From positions 372,001 to 436,000 of the forward strand of contig JAWKNA010000003.1 of assembly GCA_041391925.1 (NCBI GenBank): a stretch of DNA of 64,000 bases, read 5' to 3'. The notes under the pieces are model-generated. The model saw only the letters and a program-made list of their open reading frames with translations. It was not told the DNA's origin and did no database searches. The first letter of the stretch is position 1, and each line of letters starts with the position of its first letter. Source of the DNA: JBPOFM01 sp041391925. GTDB lineage: Bacteria > Bacteroidota > Bacteroidia > Flavobacteriales > Flavobacteriaceae. Below, one piece after another: positions 36,704 through 45,142 of this stretch. A program made the position numbers and the translations under genes.

Positions 36704-37039
36704 TTACCTTGAATATTTAGAGTGAGTAACAATCACTTCTATTCCACATTCAAGATAGTTGAAATTAATTATGTTTTCATTTTTTGAAGGTATAAAATAA
36801 GTCATATATTTTTCAATATTGTCGTGAAATATATAATCAATCCTTGCCAAAATATCAGCGTTGTAATACAACTTGACATCCATTAAGCCTTCAAGTTTTA
36901 AACTGTCAAATAATTTTGTTGTGCATCTGTAAACTTCATATTCATATTTACCTATTTTAATGGTTTCTGTTCCATTAAGTTCAAATTCATGAAGTTCATA
37001 TTGCTCACCGATTGTAAATGGTAGCCTTTTCTTTTTCAT
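36704..37039 (-). CDS. Hypothetical protein
   Basis: From the ATG at 37039 (MKKKRLPFTIGEQYELHEFEL) the product is 111 residues, mostly predicted beta strands, with no signal peptide or recognised motif. A GTG at 37063 is an alternative start but lies inside the inverted repeat at 37059-37102. It is the leftmost gene of the element. The function is unknown. Confidence 0.5.
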   Translation of the reverse strand: MKKKRLPFTIGEQYELHEFELNGTETIKIGKYEYEVYRCTTKLFDSLKLEGLMDVKLYYNADILARIDYIFHDNIEKYMTYFIPSKNENIINFNYLECGIEVIVTHSKYSR

Positions 37040-37058
37040 AACAATTGGGTATATAAAT

Positions 37059-37102
37059 GCCACCTATGTCAAAGTTCTATATAAGTATTTGACACAGGTG
37101 GC
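37059..37102. promoter_or_regulatory. 15-bp near-perfect inverted repeat upstream of the leftmost gene
   Basis: GCCACCTATGTCAAA and TTTGACACAGGTGGC pair with one mismatch around a 14-bp AT-rich spacer. It sits between two minus-strand genes, with no T-run, so an operator or attenuating RNA hairpin is more likely than a terminator. Confidence 0.5.
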
Positions 37103-37119
37103 AAAAATGAATATTTAAA

Positions 37120-37680
37120 TCAATTAAGTTTCTCCACTCCCAAATGTTCCAACAACTTCCAATATAGGTTATTGAATGTATGAGTGAATAGAATGGTATA
37201 TTTGAAATCCTTTCTGTTAACAAAGATTTCTTTTCTTTCAAACAAGGTTACTCTTAAATGAATTTCGTTTTCAATTTCATCTTCATCACCAAAATAATCC
37301 ATTGAAAACATAAAGTATTTTTCAGCTCCTAATGATTCATTTTTGGTCAACCATTTCTTTACTTTTTTGGAGTCGCTTTTAATGGCTTTATAAATAGCCA
37401 TTTCTTGTTTGAAGTAGTTTTCGTTTTTGTGAAATTCTGAAAGTTCTTCTAAAGCTTCAAAGGTTTGAATAAACCTTTCCTCTGGTGTCCTTGGGTTAAA
37501 ATAGTCTGGTAATCTAATTGTTTTTCCATCTATGAAATGCGTAAAACGATTTGAGTCTTCTCTCTTTAATCTATTGTATGCATCCTGATATTTCAACAAC
37601 CACCATTCAAAATTAGTCAGATTGTAGATACCATCAGAACAAAGAGATTCAAATTCTTGTATGTAGTTTAAAGGATTAAT
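37120..37680 (-). CDS. Hypothetical protein, probable rare (ATT) start
   Basis: The conventional start is TTG at 37599 (159 residues), but the frame stays open for 27 more codons with protein-like sequence (NPLNYIQEFESL, GIYNLTNFEWWL). It reaches an ATT at 37680 that overlaps the stop of the upstream lipoprotein gene. Translation by coupling from that ATT, giving 186 residues, is therefore likely; TTG 37599 is the fallback. The protein is soluble, rich in Lys and Glu, with no motif I recognise. It lies in a four-gene minus-strand cargo block. Confidence 0.45.
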   Translation of the reverse strand: MNPLNYIQEFESLCSDGIYNLTNFEWWLLKYQDAYNRLKREDSNRFTHFIDGKTIRLPDYFNPRTPEERFIQTFEALEELSEFHKNENYFKQEMAIYKAIKSDSKKVKKWLTKNESLGAEKYFMFSMDYFGDEDEIENEIHLRVTLFERKEIFVNRKDFKYTILFTHTFNNLYWKLLEHLGVEKLN

Positions 37681-38185
37681 TATTTAAACACTTAATATCA
37701 AGCAAGCTTCCTCTTCCAAAGAACCTGACCATTGATGTATCAGTATCTTGAAACAGACTATTGGGTATCAATATTTCTTTATTTTTGCTCAATTCATCAA
37801 TATGGATAATTAACAAGCATTCTTTTTCATTGAATTTGACCTTACTTAATTCAATGGTCTTTGTCAAATCTTTAGCATCTACTTTTAACTGAAAAATATA
37901 TTCATCCATATCTATTAATAAAAAGCTATCTCCATCTGCTTTGAAAATATCCAATATATCATAGTAAGTTGCCAACTGTTTATCTGATTGCAAAACTTCT
38001 TCATAGTCATTAGAAAATTGTTTCTTATACATTTCTTCTCCATACCAATCAAATTCAATTGATTGCTTTTCCATGACCTCTTCTTTGAACTTCATCATTT
38101 TTTCAAATGATACCTTGTCGCTGTCTTCTTTATCCCCACAAGTAAAAAGCAAAAAACTAACGACTAAAATTGCATATTTTTTCAT
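37676..38185 (-). CDS. Hypothetical lipoprotein
   Basis: A 169-residue protein with an SPII signal peptide: MKKYAILVVSFLLFTCGDKED, with Cys at about 16 as the lipidation site. The mature part is acidic and rich in Glu and Lys; no domain is recognised. Gly-Asp after Cys may affect sorting between membranes. It lies 6 bp downstream of a membrane-anchored protein gene and overlaps the next gene. Confidence 0.65.
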   Translation of the reverse strand: MKKYAILVVSFLLFTCGDKEDSDKVSFEKMMKFKEEVMEKQSIEFDWYGEEMYKKQFSNDYEEVLQSDKQLATYYDILDIFKADGDSFLLIDMDEYIFQLKVDAKDLTKTIELSKVKFNEKECLLIIHIDELSKNKEILIPNSLFQDTDTSMVRFFGRGSLLDIKCLNN

Positions 38186-38191
38186 TGTTAA

Positions 38192-38842
38192 TTATTGATT
38201 GTTATTCAAATAAATACCTCCTATAATTTTTTGAGATTCAGGGGTTTCAAGATAAAATATTGTGTAGATATTACCCTTGTAAATCATGTTTACAGCTATA
38301 CAAGTATTGATTTCTCCTGTTTCAACATAAGTGGCGTCATAGAACTCATATATAGCATCTATACCTCTGAACTTGTTGTCAATACTGTATTTTGATTTCA
38401 GCAAAATGCCTGATGCGCCAAGGTTTCTAACAAATTTTTCATTGTAATAATCTGCCAATTTTTCTAACCCTTCAATATATTCATGTGGCTTTTGTGAGGA
38501 AATGCTAATCATACTTTCATCCTTTTTACTGGCTAACACCGTATAATAAAGCCCAATTTTAGGGTCATTTACCTCTGCTTGAATTGACCAATCATTATTA
38601 AATGGTACAAATAATTCACCTATTGACTTATAGTCATTGGAATTTTGATGTTCATTTTGATTTTCATCTTGATGGATTTTGTTAATGCTGTCTTCCTTCT
38701 GCCTATCTTGTTCCAGCATTTTTTTATTGGCTTCTTTCCAATCGACATTATTTATTCTATTGTTGACATAAACTTTAGTGCCAATCACTGCTACAATTAA
38801 TATTAAAATAGCTATTGAAATTGTTTTAGATTTCTTATTCAT
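38192..38842 (-). CDS. Hypothetical membrane-anchored periplasmic protein
   Basis: From the ATG at 38842 (MNKKSKTISIAILILIVAVIG) the product is 216 residues with a single N-terminal TM (about 7-25). A charged, Gln/Asn-rich linker follows (to about 75). A C-terminal globular domain of about 130 residues with alternating strands recalls PsbP/DUF1795-like folds, but this is weak. It heads the minus-strand cargo block and is divergent from the HTH gene, sharing the palindromic operator at 38885-38912. Confidence 0.6.
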   Translation of the reverse strand: MNKKSKTISIAILILIVAVIGTKVYVNNRINNVDWKEANKKMLEQDRQKEDSINKIHQDENQNEHQNSNDYKSIGELFVPFNNDWSIQAEVNDPKIGLYYTVLASKKDESMISISSQKPHEYIEGLEKLADYYNEKFVRNLGASGILLKSKYSIDNKFRGIDAIYEFYDATYVETGEINTCIAVNMIYKGNIYTIFYLETPESQKIIGGIYLNNNQ

Positions 38843-38884
38843 ATTTTGAAAGTTGGGATGGTTAACAAATATATTCATTTATCA

Positions 38885-38912
38885 TTTATGATAACCAAGT
38901 AGTTATCATAAA
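38885..38912. promoter_or_regulatory. Perfect palindromic operator between divergent cargo genes
   Basis: 11-bp arms TTTATGATAAC and GTTATCATAAA are separated by 6 bp. It lies in the 101-bp gap between the membrane protein gene (minus) and the HTH regulator gene (plus). Such a site would fit a dimeric XRE-type repressor controlling both directions. Confidence 0.65.
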
Positions 38913-38943
38913 CTACAACTTTGTTTGTCAAGTATTGCTAAAA

Positions 38944-39177
38944 ATGACAGACAAAAAAACGCTACAATCACTTGTCGGTAAAAGGATTAAAAAGTTAAGG
39001 GAAGAACAGAAAATACCTCAACAGGATATAGCTGCTGCCTGTAACATCGAAAAATCAAACTTTAGTAGAATTGAAGCTGGCAATACAAATCCAACCATTT
39101 ATACTTTAAGTAAAATAGCCGATAAGCTTTCCGTTACATTATCTGAACTTTTAAAATTTGAAAAGGAGAAAAAATAG
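38944..39177 (+). CDS. XRE-family HTH transcriptional regulator
   Basis: From the ATG at 38944 (MTDKKTLQSLVG) the product is 77 residues: a single Cro/CI-type HTH domain with LREEQKIPQQDIAAACNIEKSNFSRIEAGNTNPTIYTLSKIADKL. The upstream TTG (38935) is less likely. It probably binds the palindrome just upstream and represses itself and the divergent block. Confidence 0.85.
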   Translation: MTDKKTLQSLVGKRIKKLREEQKIPQQDIAAACNIEKSNFSRIEAGNTNPTIYTLSKIADKLSVTLSELLKFEKEKK

Positions 39178-39253
39178 GAAATGGCTATTTATAACTATCT
39201 CCTAAATTTCAATCCTTCAAAAGAGTCTCAAAAAAGTGGATTTTAGACCTGCT

Positions 39254-39691
39254 TCACAATTTTGATTCATCCACAAAACTATAATAGCCATTTCGTGAAA
39301 CTATGATATGGTCAAGCAAAACTATATCTAGATAGTTTCCTGCTTCCTTTAGCTTTCTTGTCAATTTAATATCCGCTTCACTGGGCTTTAAATTGCCTGA
39401 TGGGTGATTGTGAGCAATAATAATGTTTGAGGCATTACATTTTAGGGCAACGCTAAATAACAGTTTTGCATCCACAACAGTTCCTGATACACCACCTTTA
39501 GATAAAGGATAAATGCCAAGAACTTGGTTGTTTCTATTTAGCAAAAGAACTTTGAATTCCTCTTGAAGCTCAATGGTGTTTAAAGACCAACAGGAAAGAA
39601 ATAATCTGTAAGAATCCTGACTGCTGACAACCTTTAATTTTTCTGTATTTCCTGTTTTATAGGAAACCTTGATTTCTTGTATCGTGTTCAT
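39254..39691 (-). CDS. RadC-like JAB/MPN-domain protein
   Basis: A 145-residue short RadC homologue, lacking the N-terminal HhH part of chromosomal RadC. The JAMM metalloprotease-like motif is complete: Glu region early, then HNHPSGNLKPSEAD, and LLDHIIVS after it. Short RadC proteins are common on Bacteroidota mobile elements; no DNA repair role is proven. It shares the minus strand with the 129-residue conserved gene. Confidence 0.85.
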   Translation of the reverse strand: MNTIQEIKVSYKTGNTEKLKVVSSQDSYRLFLSCWSLNTIELQEEFKVLLLNRNNQVLGIYPLSKGGVSGTVVDAKLLFSVALKCNASNIIIAHNHPSGNLKPSEADIKLTRKLKEAGNYLDIVLLDHIIVSRNGYYSFVDESKL

Positions 39692-39745
39692 ATTTAAAAA
39701 ATTAAAATGCCCAAAATCAATTTGATTCTGGGCATTAATTAATTA

Positions 39746-40135
39746 TCAGGTCAATAAAGGATGACTGGACAAATCAGCAGGTTTAGCCTTGACAAAATCA
39801 TCAATTGTGGACTCACTCATATCTTTCCTTGCTGATGGTTCAGTAGGAACATACTCAAACCTGTGAGAAAGCTCTACGATTTCTCCTGTTTCCTTAATAG
39901 TGAATGTATAAGGCTCACAAGATTTCTTGACAATGCTTCCAGGCATTTCAGTGCCTAATAGAGCCTTACAGGTCTCTTCATCAAATGTTGAGGTGATTGA
40001 GGTCTTTCTTGCCGTAGCATAAAAATTTCCTGTCTCCTTACTTTTTACTAATTCCACTCCACCCTGAATGGTGAGAGCAAAGAAAGTTGAACCATCATGT
40101 GATTCAATCTCCTTAAAGTTTACAATTCGTACCAT
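39746..40135 (-). CDS. Conserved mobile-element hypothetical protein
   Basis: A 129-residue protein without signal peptide or TM: N-terminal VRIVNFKEIESHDGSTFFALTIQGG, then repeated Thr/Lys-rich strands (ATARKTSITSTFDEETC). The pattern is that of small accessory proteins often placed next to RadC-like genes in Bacteroidota mobile elements. The function is unknown. It is 54 bp upstream of the RadC-like gene. Confidence 0.6.
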   Translation of the reverse strand: MVRIVNFKEIESHDGSTFFALTIQGGVELVKSKETGNFYATARKTSITSTFDEETCKALLGTEMPGSIVKKSCEPYTFTIKETGEIVELSHRFEYVPTEPSARKDMSESTIDDFVKAKPADLSSHPLLT

Positions 40136-40465
40136 GATTTAAAATTTTGAGTTGAACATTTGTTTGTATCACAATTGCCTTAAACCATCAGCAAAAAAAA
40201 CAACAGCTATCACCTTGTTATAAATTCTTGGCTGACAAAAAAGTTTTGCAATACACAGCAAGGTGGGGGTTTCCCCTTTTGCCATGAATGGGTGGGGGTC
40301 TTTAACAGGTCCTCTACGCTTTCTTTAAGACTTGTCTGAAAAAAATTTAAAAAAATTTTTTATCAAGTTTAATATCTGTAGATTTATACTCTCCCTATTA
40401 ATGTTTAGCTATTTTTATGGCATAAATTCTATGCTATCAAAACACCTTATGCAACATCTTAATGA
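40136..40465. other. Non-coding junction between backbone and cargo with G-rich direct repeats
   Basis: No gene is seen. Two GGTGGGGGT copies at 40262-40270 and 40291-40299, the first followed by TTTCCCC (a short G/C hairpin), stand out in an AT-rich setting. The gap must hold the promoter of the cargo operon and possibly that of the 129-residue gene, divergently. No clear -33/-7 pair was seen. Confidence 0.5.
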
Positions 40466-43174
40466 ATGAACTCTAAAGAAATACAGAACAATGTTCAAGC
40501 TATAATTGATAATTTCTCTGAAGAGGAATTTATCTATGATTTACTAATGGCTTATGGTACTACCAAGACTGTAACAACAATGCTTAAAAAAGGTGATTAT
40601 AACCTTTCTAAAGTTGAAGGTGAGTTACTTTCAAAAAACAAAGTGTTCTTTAAAGTTGAATCTTCTGGAAAACTATTAAGTACTATAGATACTGTTTCTA
40701 AAGAAGAAAGAATTCTTAAACATAAACCAAAGTTTGCCATTCTTACAGATTTCAAACAACTTGTAGCAAAAGATTTAAGACTTGGTACTACTAAAGACAT
40801 CCAAATAAGTGATTTAGCCAATCATCATAGTTTCTTTCTTCCTCTTGCAGGTAGTGAAGTTTATAATTCTAGTAATGATAACCAAGCAGATAGAGATGCA
40901 GCATATAAAATGGCTCTACTCTATGATTACTTAAGGGAAGAAAATCCTGAAATTTATAAATCCAAGGAGAGTATTCACCATCTTAATATTTTCCTATCAA
41001 GATTACTGTTTTGCTTTTTTGCAGAAGATACAGAGATATTTGAAGAAGAAAGTATTTTCACTAACACACTGGCTCAACACACCAATACCAATGGCAAGGA
41101 CACCCATGACTTTTTAAATGACCTTTTTAAAAGACTTAACACAGAAAAGACAGACAAGTTTCCAGATTACCTTGTTAGATTCCCTTATGTTAATGGAGGT
41201 CTGTTTAAAGACCCTATTAGCTCTCCACACTTTTCATCAAAAGCTAGGAAGGTACTTTTAGAACTAGGAAATCTACAGTGGAAGGACATCAATCCTGATA
41301 TTTTTGGTTCTATGATTCAGGCTGTGGTTATTGATGAATATCGCAGTGATTTAGGTATGCATTATACCTCTGTTCCTAACATCTTGAAGGTAATTAAACC
41401 TTTATTTCTAGATGAGTTTTATGCAGAGTATGAAAAACATCAAAACAGTATTCCTCAATTAAGAAAACTTATCAATAGAATTTCTAAAATTAAATTTTTT
41501 GACCCTGCCTGTGGTAGTGGTAATTTTTTAATTATTACCTACAAAGAAATAAGAGTACTTGAAATAACGATTCTCAAACAGATTATTGATTTATCCCCTA
41601 CCCCTCAATTGGAGTTTACCCAAATTCGACTTTCTCAATTTTATGGTATTGAGTTGGATGACTTTGCTCATGAAATGGCAATACTCTCCTTGTGGCTTGC
41701 AGAACACCAAATGAACAGGATTTTTGAAGAACGATTATTTGATTATGGTAAGTCTGAACCTATTCTTCCTTTAAAAGAATCAGGACAAATAAAACAAGGT
41801 AATGCCACTAGAGAGAATTGGAAAGATGTTTGTCCAATTGATTTAGTTAGTGAAGTTTATATTATTGGAAATCCTCCTTATTTGGGTGCTAGATTACAAG
41901 ATTCTATGCAAAAAAATGATATGGATTTTGTATTTAATCGATTAAAAAAGTATAGGGATTTAGACTATATTAATTGCTGGGTATATAAAGGAGCTAATTA
42001 CATAAATGGGTTGAATGCTAAATGTGCCTTTGTAACAACCAATTCTATCTGTCAAGGTCAACAAGTACCATTAATATGGCCGCATATTTTAGCAAATGAT
42101 ATTGAAATAGATTTTGCTCATCAATCTTTTAAATGGACAAATAATGCAAAAGGGAACGCTGGTGTTTCAGTTATAATAATTGGTTTGAGAAACAATTCCA
42201 ATGCACCAAAATATCTTTATCAAAACAACTATAAAAAATTAGTTAAAAATATCAATCCCTACTTAATGGATTCTTCAAACATTATTGTAGATGGAAGAAC
42301 TAAACCACTTTCCAATTTTCCAGAGATGAAATTTGGTAACATGCCAAATGATGGAGGTGGTTTGATTTTGACAGAAGAGGAAAAAAATGATATAGTAAAT
42401 AGAGCACCTGAAGCCGAAAAGTATATCAGAATACTTTTAGGCTCTTCAGAATATATTAAAGGAGAGAAGAGATATTGTATATGGATCGAAGACAAAGATT
42501 TAATTCAAGCTTCCAAAATTATTCCTTTAATGGAAAGAATAGAAATATCTAGAAAGCATAGGCTTAAAAGCAAAGACAGAGGAACTAATGAATTAGCTGC
42601 AAGAGCTCATCAATTTAGAGACAGAAACACAGCAAAAGACAGTCAATTAATAATCCCTAGTGTTTCTTCTGAAAGGAGAGAATATATACCTTGTGGTTAT
42701 CTCGGAAACGATATTATTGTATCAAATTCTGCCCAAGTTATTTATGATGCAGAACCATATGTGTTTTCAGTTATTAATTCTAGAATTCATATGGTTTGGG
42801 TCAAAGCAGTTGGAGGCAAACTTGAAACGAGGTATAGGTATTCAAAAAACATCTGTTACAACACTTTTCCTTTCCCTAATATAAGTGACAAACAAAAAGA
42901 AACTCTTAATCAATATGTATTTGATATATTAGATGAAAGAGCTAAACATACAGGTAAAACTATGGCGTGGTTATACAATCCAGACACCATGCCTAAAGGT
43001 TTAAAGCTTGCACACAAAAACCTAGATGAAGCAATAGAGAAATGTTATAGGTTGCAAGAATTTAAAAGTGATACAGAACGTTTAGAATACCTCTTTAAGC
43101 TTTACGAAGAAATGACAAAAAAAGACACTTTGTTTGCCAAGCAAAAGAAAACAAGAAAGTCCAAAAGTAAATAA
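40466..43174 (+). CDS. MmeI-like DNA methyltransferase (nuclease motif apparently lost)
   Basis: A 902-residue class I SAM-dependent adenine-type methyltransferase with MmeI-family layout: N-terminal domain (1-120), helical linker (130-290), motif X-like GMHYTS at 297-302, SAM motif I DPACGSGNF at 346-354, motif IV NPPY at 469-472, a target-recognition region (about 600-800) and a helical C-terminus. In MmeI the N-terminal domain is a PD-ExK nuclease; here the matching segment (KVFFKVESSGKL, then PKFAILTDF) lacks the E-x-K pair, so it should modify but not cut. It starts a plus-strand cargo operon, 6 bp ahead of the helicase gene. Motif IV NPPY indicates N6-adenine or N4-cytosine methylation. 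Confidence 0.85.
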   Translation: MNSKEIQNNVQAIIDNFSEEEFIYDLLMAYGTTKTVTTMLKKGDYNLSKVEGELLSKNKVFFKVESSGKLLSTIDTVSKEERILKHKPKFAILTDFKQLVAKDLRLGTTKDIQISDLANHHSFFLPLAGSEVYNSSNDNQADRDAAYKMALLYDYLREENPEIYKSKESIHHLNIFLSRLLFCFFAEDTEIFEEESIFTNTLAQHTNTNGKDTHDFLNDLFKRLNTEKTDKFPDYLVRFPYVNGGLFKDPISSPHFSSKARKVLLELGNLQWKDINPDIFGSMIQAVVIDEYRSDLGMHYTSVPNILKVIKPLFLDEFYAEYEKHQNSIPQLRKLINRISKIKFFDPACGSGNFLIITYKEIRVLEITILKQIIDLSPTPQLEFTQIRLSQFYGIELDDFAHEMAILSLWLAEHQMNRIFEERLFDYGKSEPILPLKESGQIKQGNATRENWKDVCPIDLVSEVYIIGNPPYLGARLQDSMQKNDMDFVFNRLKKYRDLDYINCWVYKGANYINGLNAKCAFVTTNSICQGQQVPLIWPHILANDIEIDFAHQSFKWTNNAKGNAGVSVIIIGLRNNSNAPKYLYQNNYKKLVKNINPYLMDSSNIIVDGRTKPLSNFPEMKFGNMPNDGGGLILTEEEKNDIVNRAPEAEKYIRILLGSSEYIKGEKRYCIWIEDKDLIQASKIIPLMERIEISRKHRLKSKDRGTNELAARAHQFRDRNTAKDSQLIIPSVSSERREYIPCGYLGNDIIVSNSAQVIYDAEPYVFSVINSRIHMVWVKAVGGKLETRYRYSKNICYNTFPFPNISDKQKETLNQYVFDILDERAKHTGKTMAWLYNPDTMPKGLKLAHKNLDEAIEKCYRLQEFKSDTERLEYLFKLYEEMTKKDTLFAKQKKTRKSKSK

Positions 43175-43180
43175 TAATAC

Positions 43181-45142
43181 ATGCCGAATTTAGTAGAAGT
43201 AACATATAAACAAACAGGAGAAAGCAAAAAAACCAATGCTTTAGGGATGAGAGAAATGCAGGCTGAAGCTTTTAAGGCAAATTCTGCACAATATCTATTA
43301 ATCAAAGCACCTCCTGCTTCTGGTAAATCTAGAGCCCTTATGTTTATTGCTTTAGAAAAATTATACAAACAAGGTATTAAAAAGGTAATTGTAGCAGTTC
43401 CTGAAAAATCTATTGGAGCATCTTTTAGTACAACAGAACTGAAAAAGTATGGCTTTTTCACAGATTGGTCCCCAAACCCTAAATACAACTTATGCACTCC
43501 AGGACCAGAGAAAAGTAAAGTCACTGCATTTTTAGAGTTTTTAGATACCGATGAACAAATCCTTATATGCACTCATTCTACTTTACGACATGCCTTTAAG
43601 GGTCTAGATGAAGAAAAATTGAACAACACTCTAGTTGCTATTGATGAATTTCATCATGTTTCTGCTGAAGGTGATAATAGATTAGGTGAAGTATTAAAGA
43701 GCATTATGACTAAATCTAGTGCTCACATAGTAGCAATGACAGGCTCCTACTTTAGAGGAGATAATATTCCTGTTTTAATGCCAGAAGATGAGCAAAAGTT
43801 TACCAAAGTAACATATAATTATTATCAACAATTAAATGGATATGAATATTTAAAGTCTTTAGGTATTGGGTATCATTTTTACACAGGAAGATATTTTAAA
43901 AAACAACCTGATAAAAACATTTCCGCTTTAGGAGAAGTGTTAGATTTCAATAAGAAAACAATAGTTCATATACCAAGTGTTAATTCAGCTGAATCCTCCA
44001 AAGAAAAGCATGATGAAGTAGGTCATGTCATAGAGGTTTTGGGAGAAATCGATTTTCAAGATGAAAAAACTGGGGTAATCTTTGTCAAGAATAAGGAGTC
44101 AAACAAAACCCTCAAAGTTGCAAATTTAGTTAATGATGACCCCAAATCCAGAGATAAAATTACAGCCTATTTAAGAGAGATAAAGTCTCCTGATGATATT
44201 GATGTCATTATTGCTTTAGGTATGGCCAAAGAAGGCTTTGATTGGCCTTATTGTGAACATGCCTTAACAATTGGTTATAGAGGTTCATTGACAGAAATTA
44301 TTCAGATAATTGGAAGAGCTACAAGAGATAGCAATAACAAAACACATGCACAGTTTACTAATTTGGTAGCTGAACCAGATGCTGAAAATGAGGATGTAAA
44401 AGTGGCGGTAAACAATATGCTTAAAGCTATCACAGCATCTTTATTAATGGAACAAGTATTGGCTCCAAACTTTAAGTTTAAATTAAAAAGAGATGATGAT
44501 GATAATGATGACGATGATGATGATGATGATACTATTAGGATTAGAGGTTTTAAACTACCAACATCACAAAGAGCTAAAGACATTATAGAAACTGACTTAA
44601 ATGACCTAAAGGCAAGAATCTTGCAAGATGACAAAATGCTTAAAGCAATGCCAGGAAATTTAGACCCTGAAACTATAAATACTGTTCTAATTCCAAAGAT
44701 AATAAGAGAAATTTACCCAGATTTGGATGATGAAGATTTAGAAGCTGTAAGGCAACATGTAGTTGTAGATTCTGTTATCAAGAATGGTACTATTGAAGAG
44801 CAAGGAGGTAAAAAGTTTATAAAAACTGCAAATAGCTTTATAAATATAGATGATATTCACATTGATTTAATTGACAAGATAAATCCATTTCAAAAAGCCT
44901 TTGAAATTTTATCTAAATCAGTTACTGCTAAAACCTTAAAATTAATAGATGACCACATACAATCTACCAAGATTGAAATGACTGAAGAAGAAGCTATCTT
45001 ATTATGGCCTAAAATAAAAGAATGGGTTGCTAAAACAGGAGAACAACCAAATCTACAAGCTTTTGACCATAAAGAAAAGAGAATGGCAGAAGCTATTATA
45101 TTCTTAAGAGAATTAAAGCGTAAAAGAATGCAAAATGAGTAA
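43181..45142 (+). CDS. DEAD/DEAH-box SF2 helicase/translocase
   Basis: A 653-residue SF2 protein. Walker A is APPASGKS (43-50), the DExH box DEFHH is near 155, motif III-like MTGSY is near 187, and motif VI EIIQIIGRATRD is near 370. RecA-like domains span about 25-420, then an Asp-rich tract (about 438-449, encoded by GAT/GAC repeats) and a C-terminal helical region. It lies between a methyltransferase and a GIY-YIG nuclease gene, overlapping the latter by 8 bp. It probably translocates on DNA when the partner enzymes find unmodified sites. Confidence 0.85.
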   Translation: MPNLVEVTYKQTGESKKTNALGMREMQAEAFKANSAQYLLIKAPPASGKSRALMFIALEKLYKQGIKKVIVAVPEKSIGASFSTTELKKYGFFTDWSPNPKYNLCTPGPEKSKVTAFLEFLDTDEQILICTHSTLRHAFKGLDEEKLNNTLVAIDEFHHVSAEGDNRLGEVLKSIMTKSSAHIVAMTGSYFRGDNIPVLMPEDEQKFTKVTYNYYQQLNGYEYLKSLGIGYHFYTGRYFKKQPDKNISALGEVLDFNKKTIVHIPSVNSAESSKEKHDEVGHVIEVLGEIDFQDEKTGVIFVKNKESNKTLKVANLVNDDPKSRDKITAYLREIKSPDDIDVIIALGMAKEGFDWPYCEHALTIGYRGSLTEIIQIIGRATRDSNNKTHAQFTNLVAEPDAENEDVKVAVNNMLKAITASLLMEQVLAPNFKFKLKRDDDDNDDDDDDDDTIRIRGFKLPTSQRAKDIIETDLNDLKARILQDDKMLKAMPGNLDPETINTVLIPKIIREIYPDLDDEDLEAVRQHVVVDSVIKNGTIEEQGGKKFIKTANSFINIDDIHIDLIDKINPFQKAFEILSKSVTAKTLKLIDDHIQSTKIEMTEEEAILLWPKIKEWVAKTGEQPNLQAFDHKEKRMAEAIIFLRELKRKRMQNE

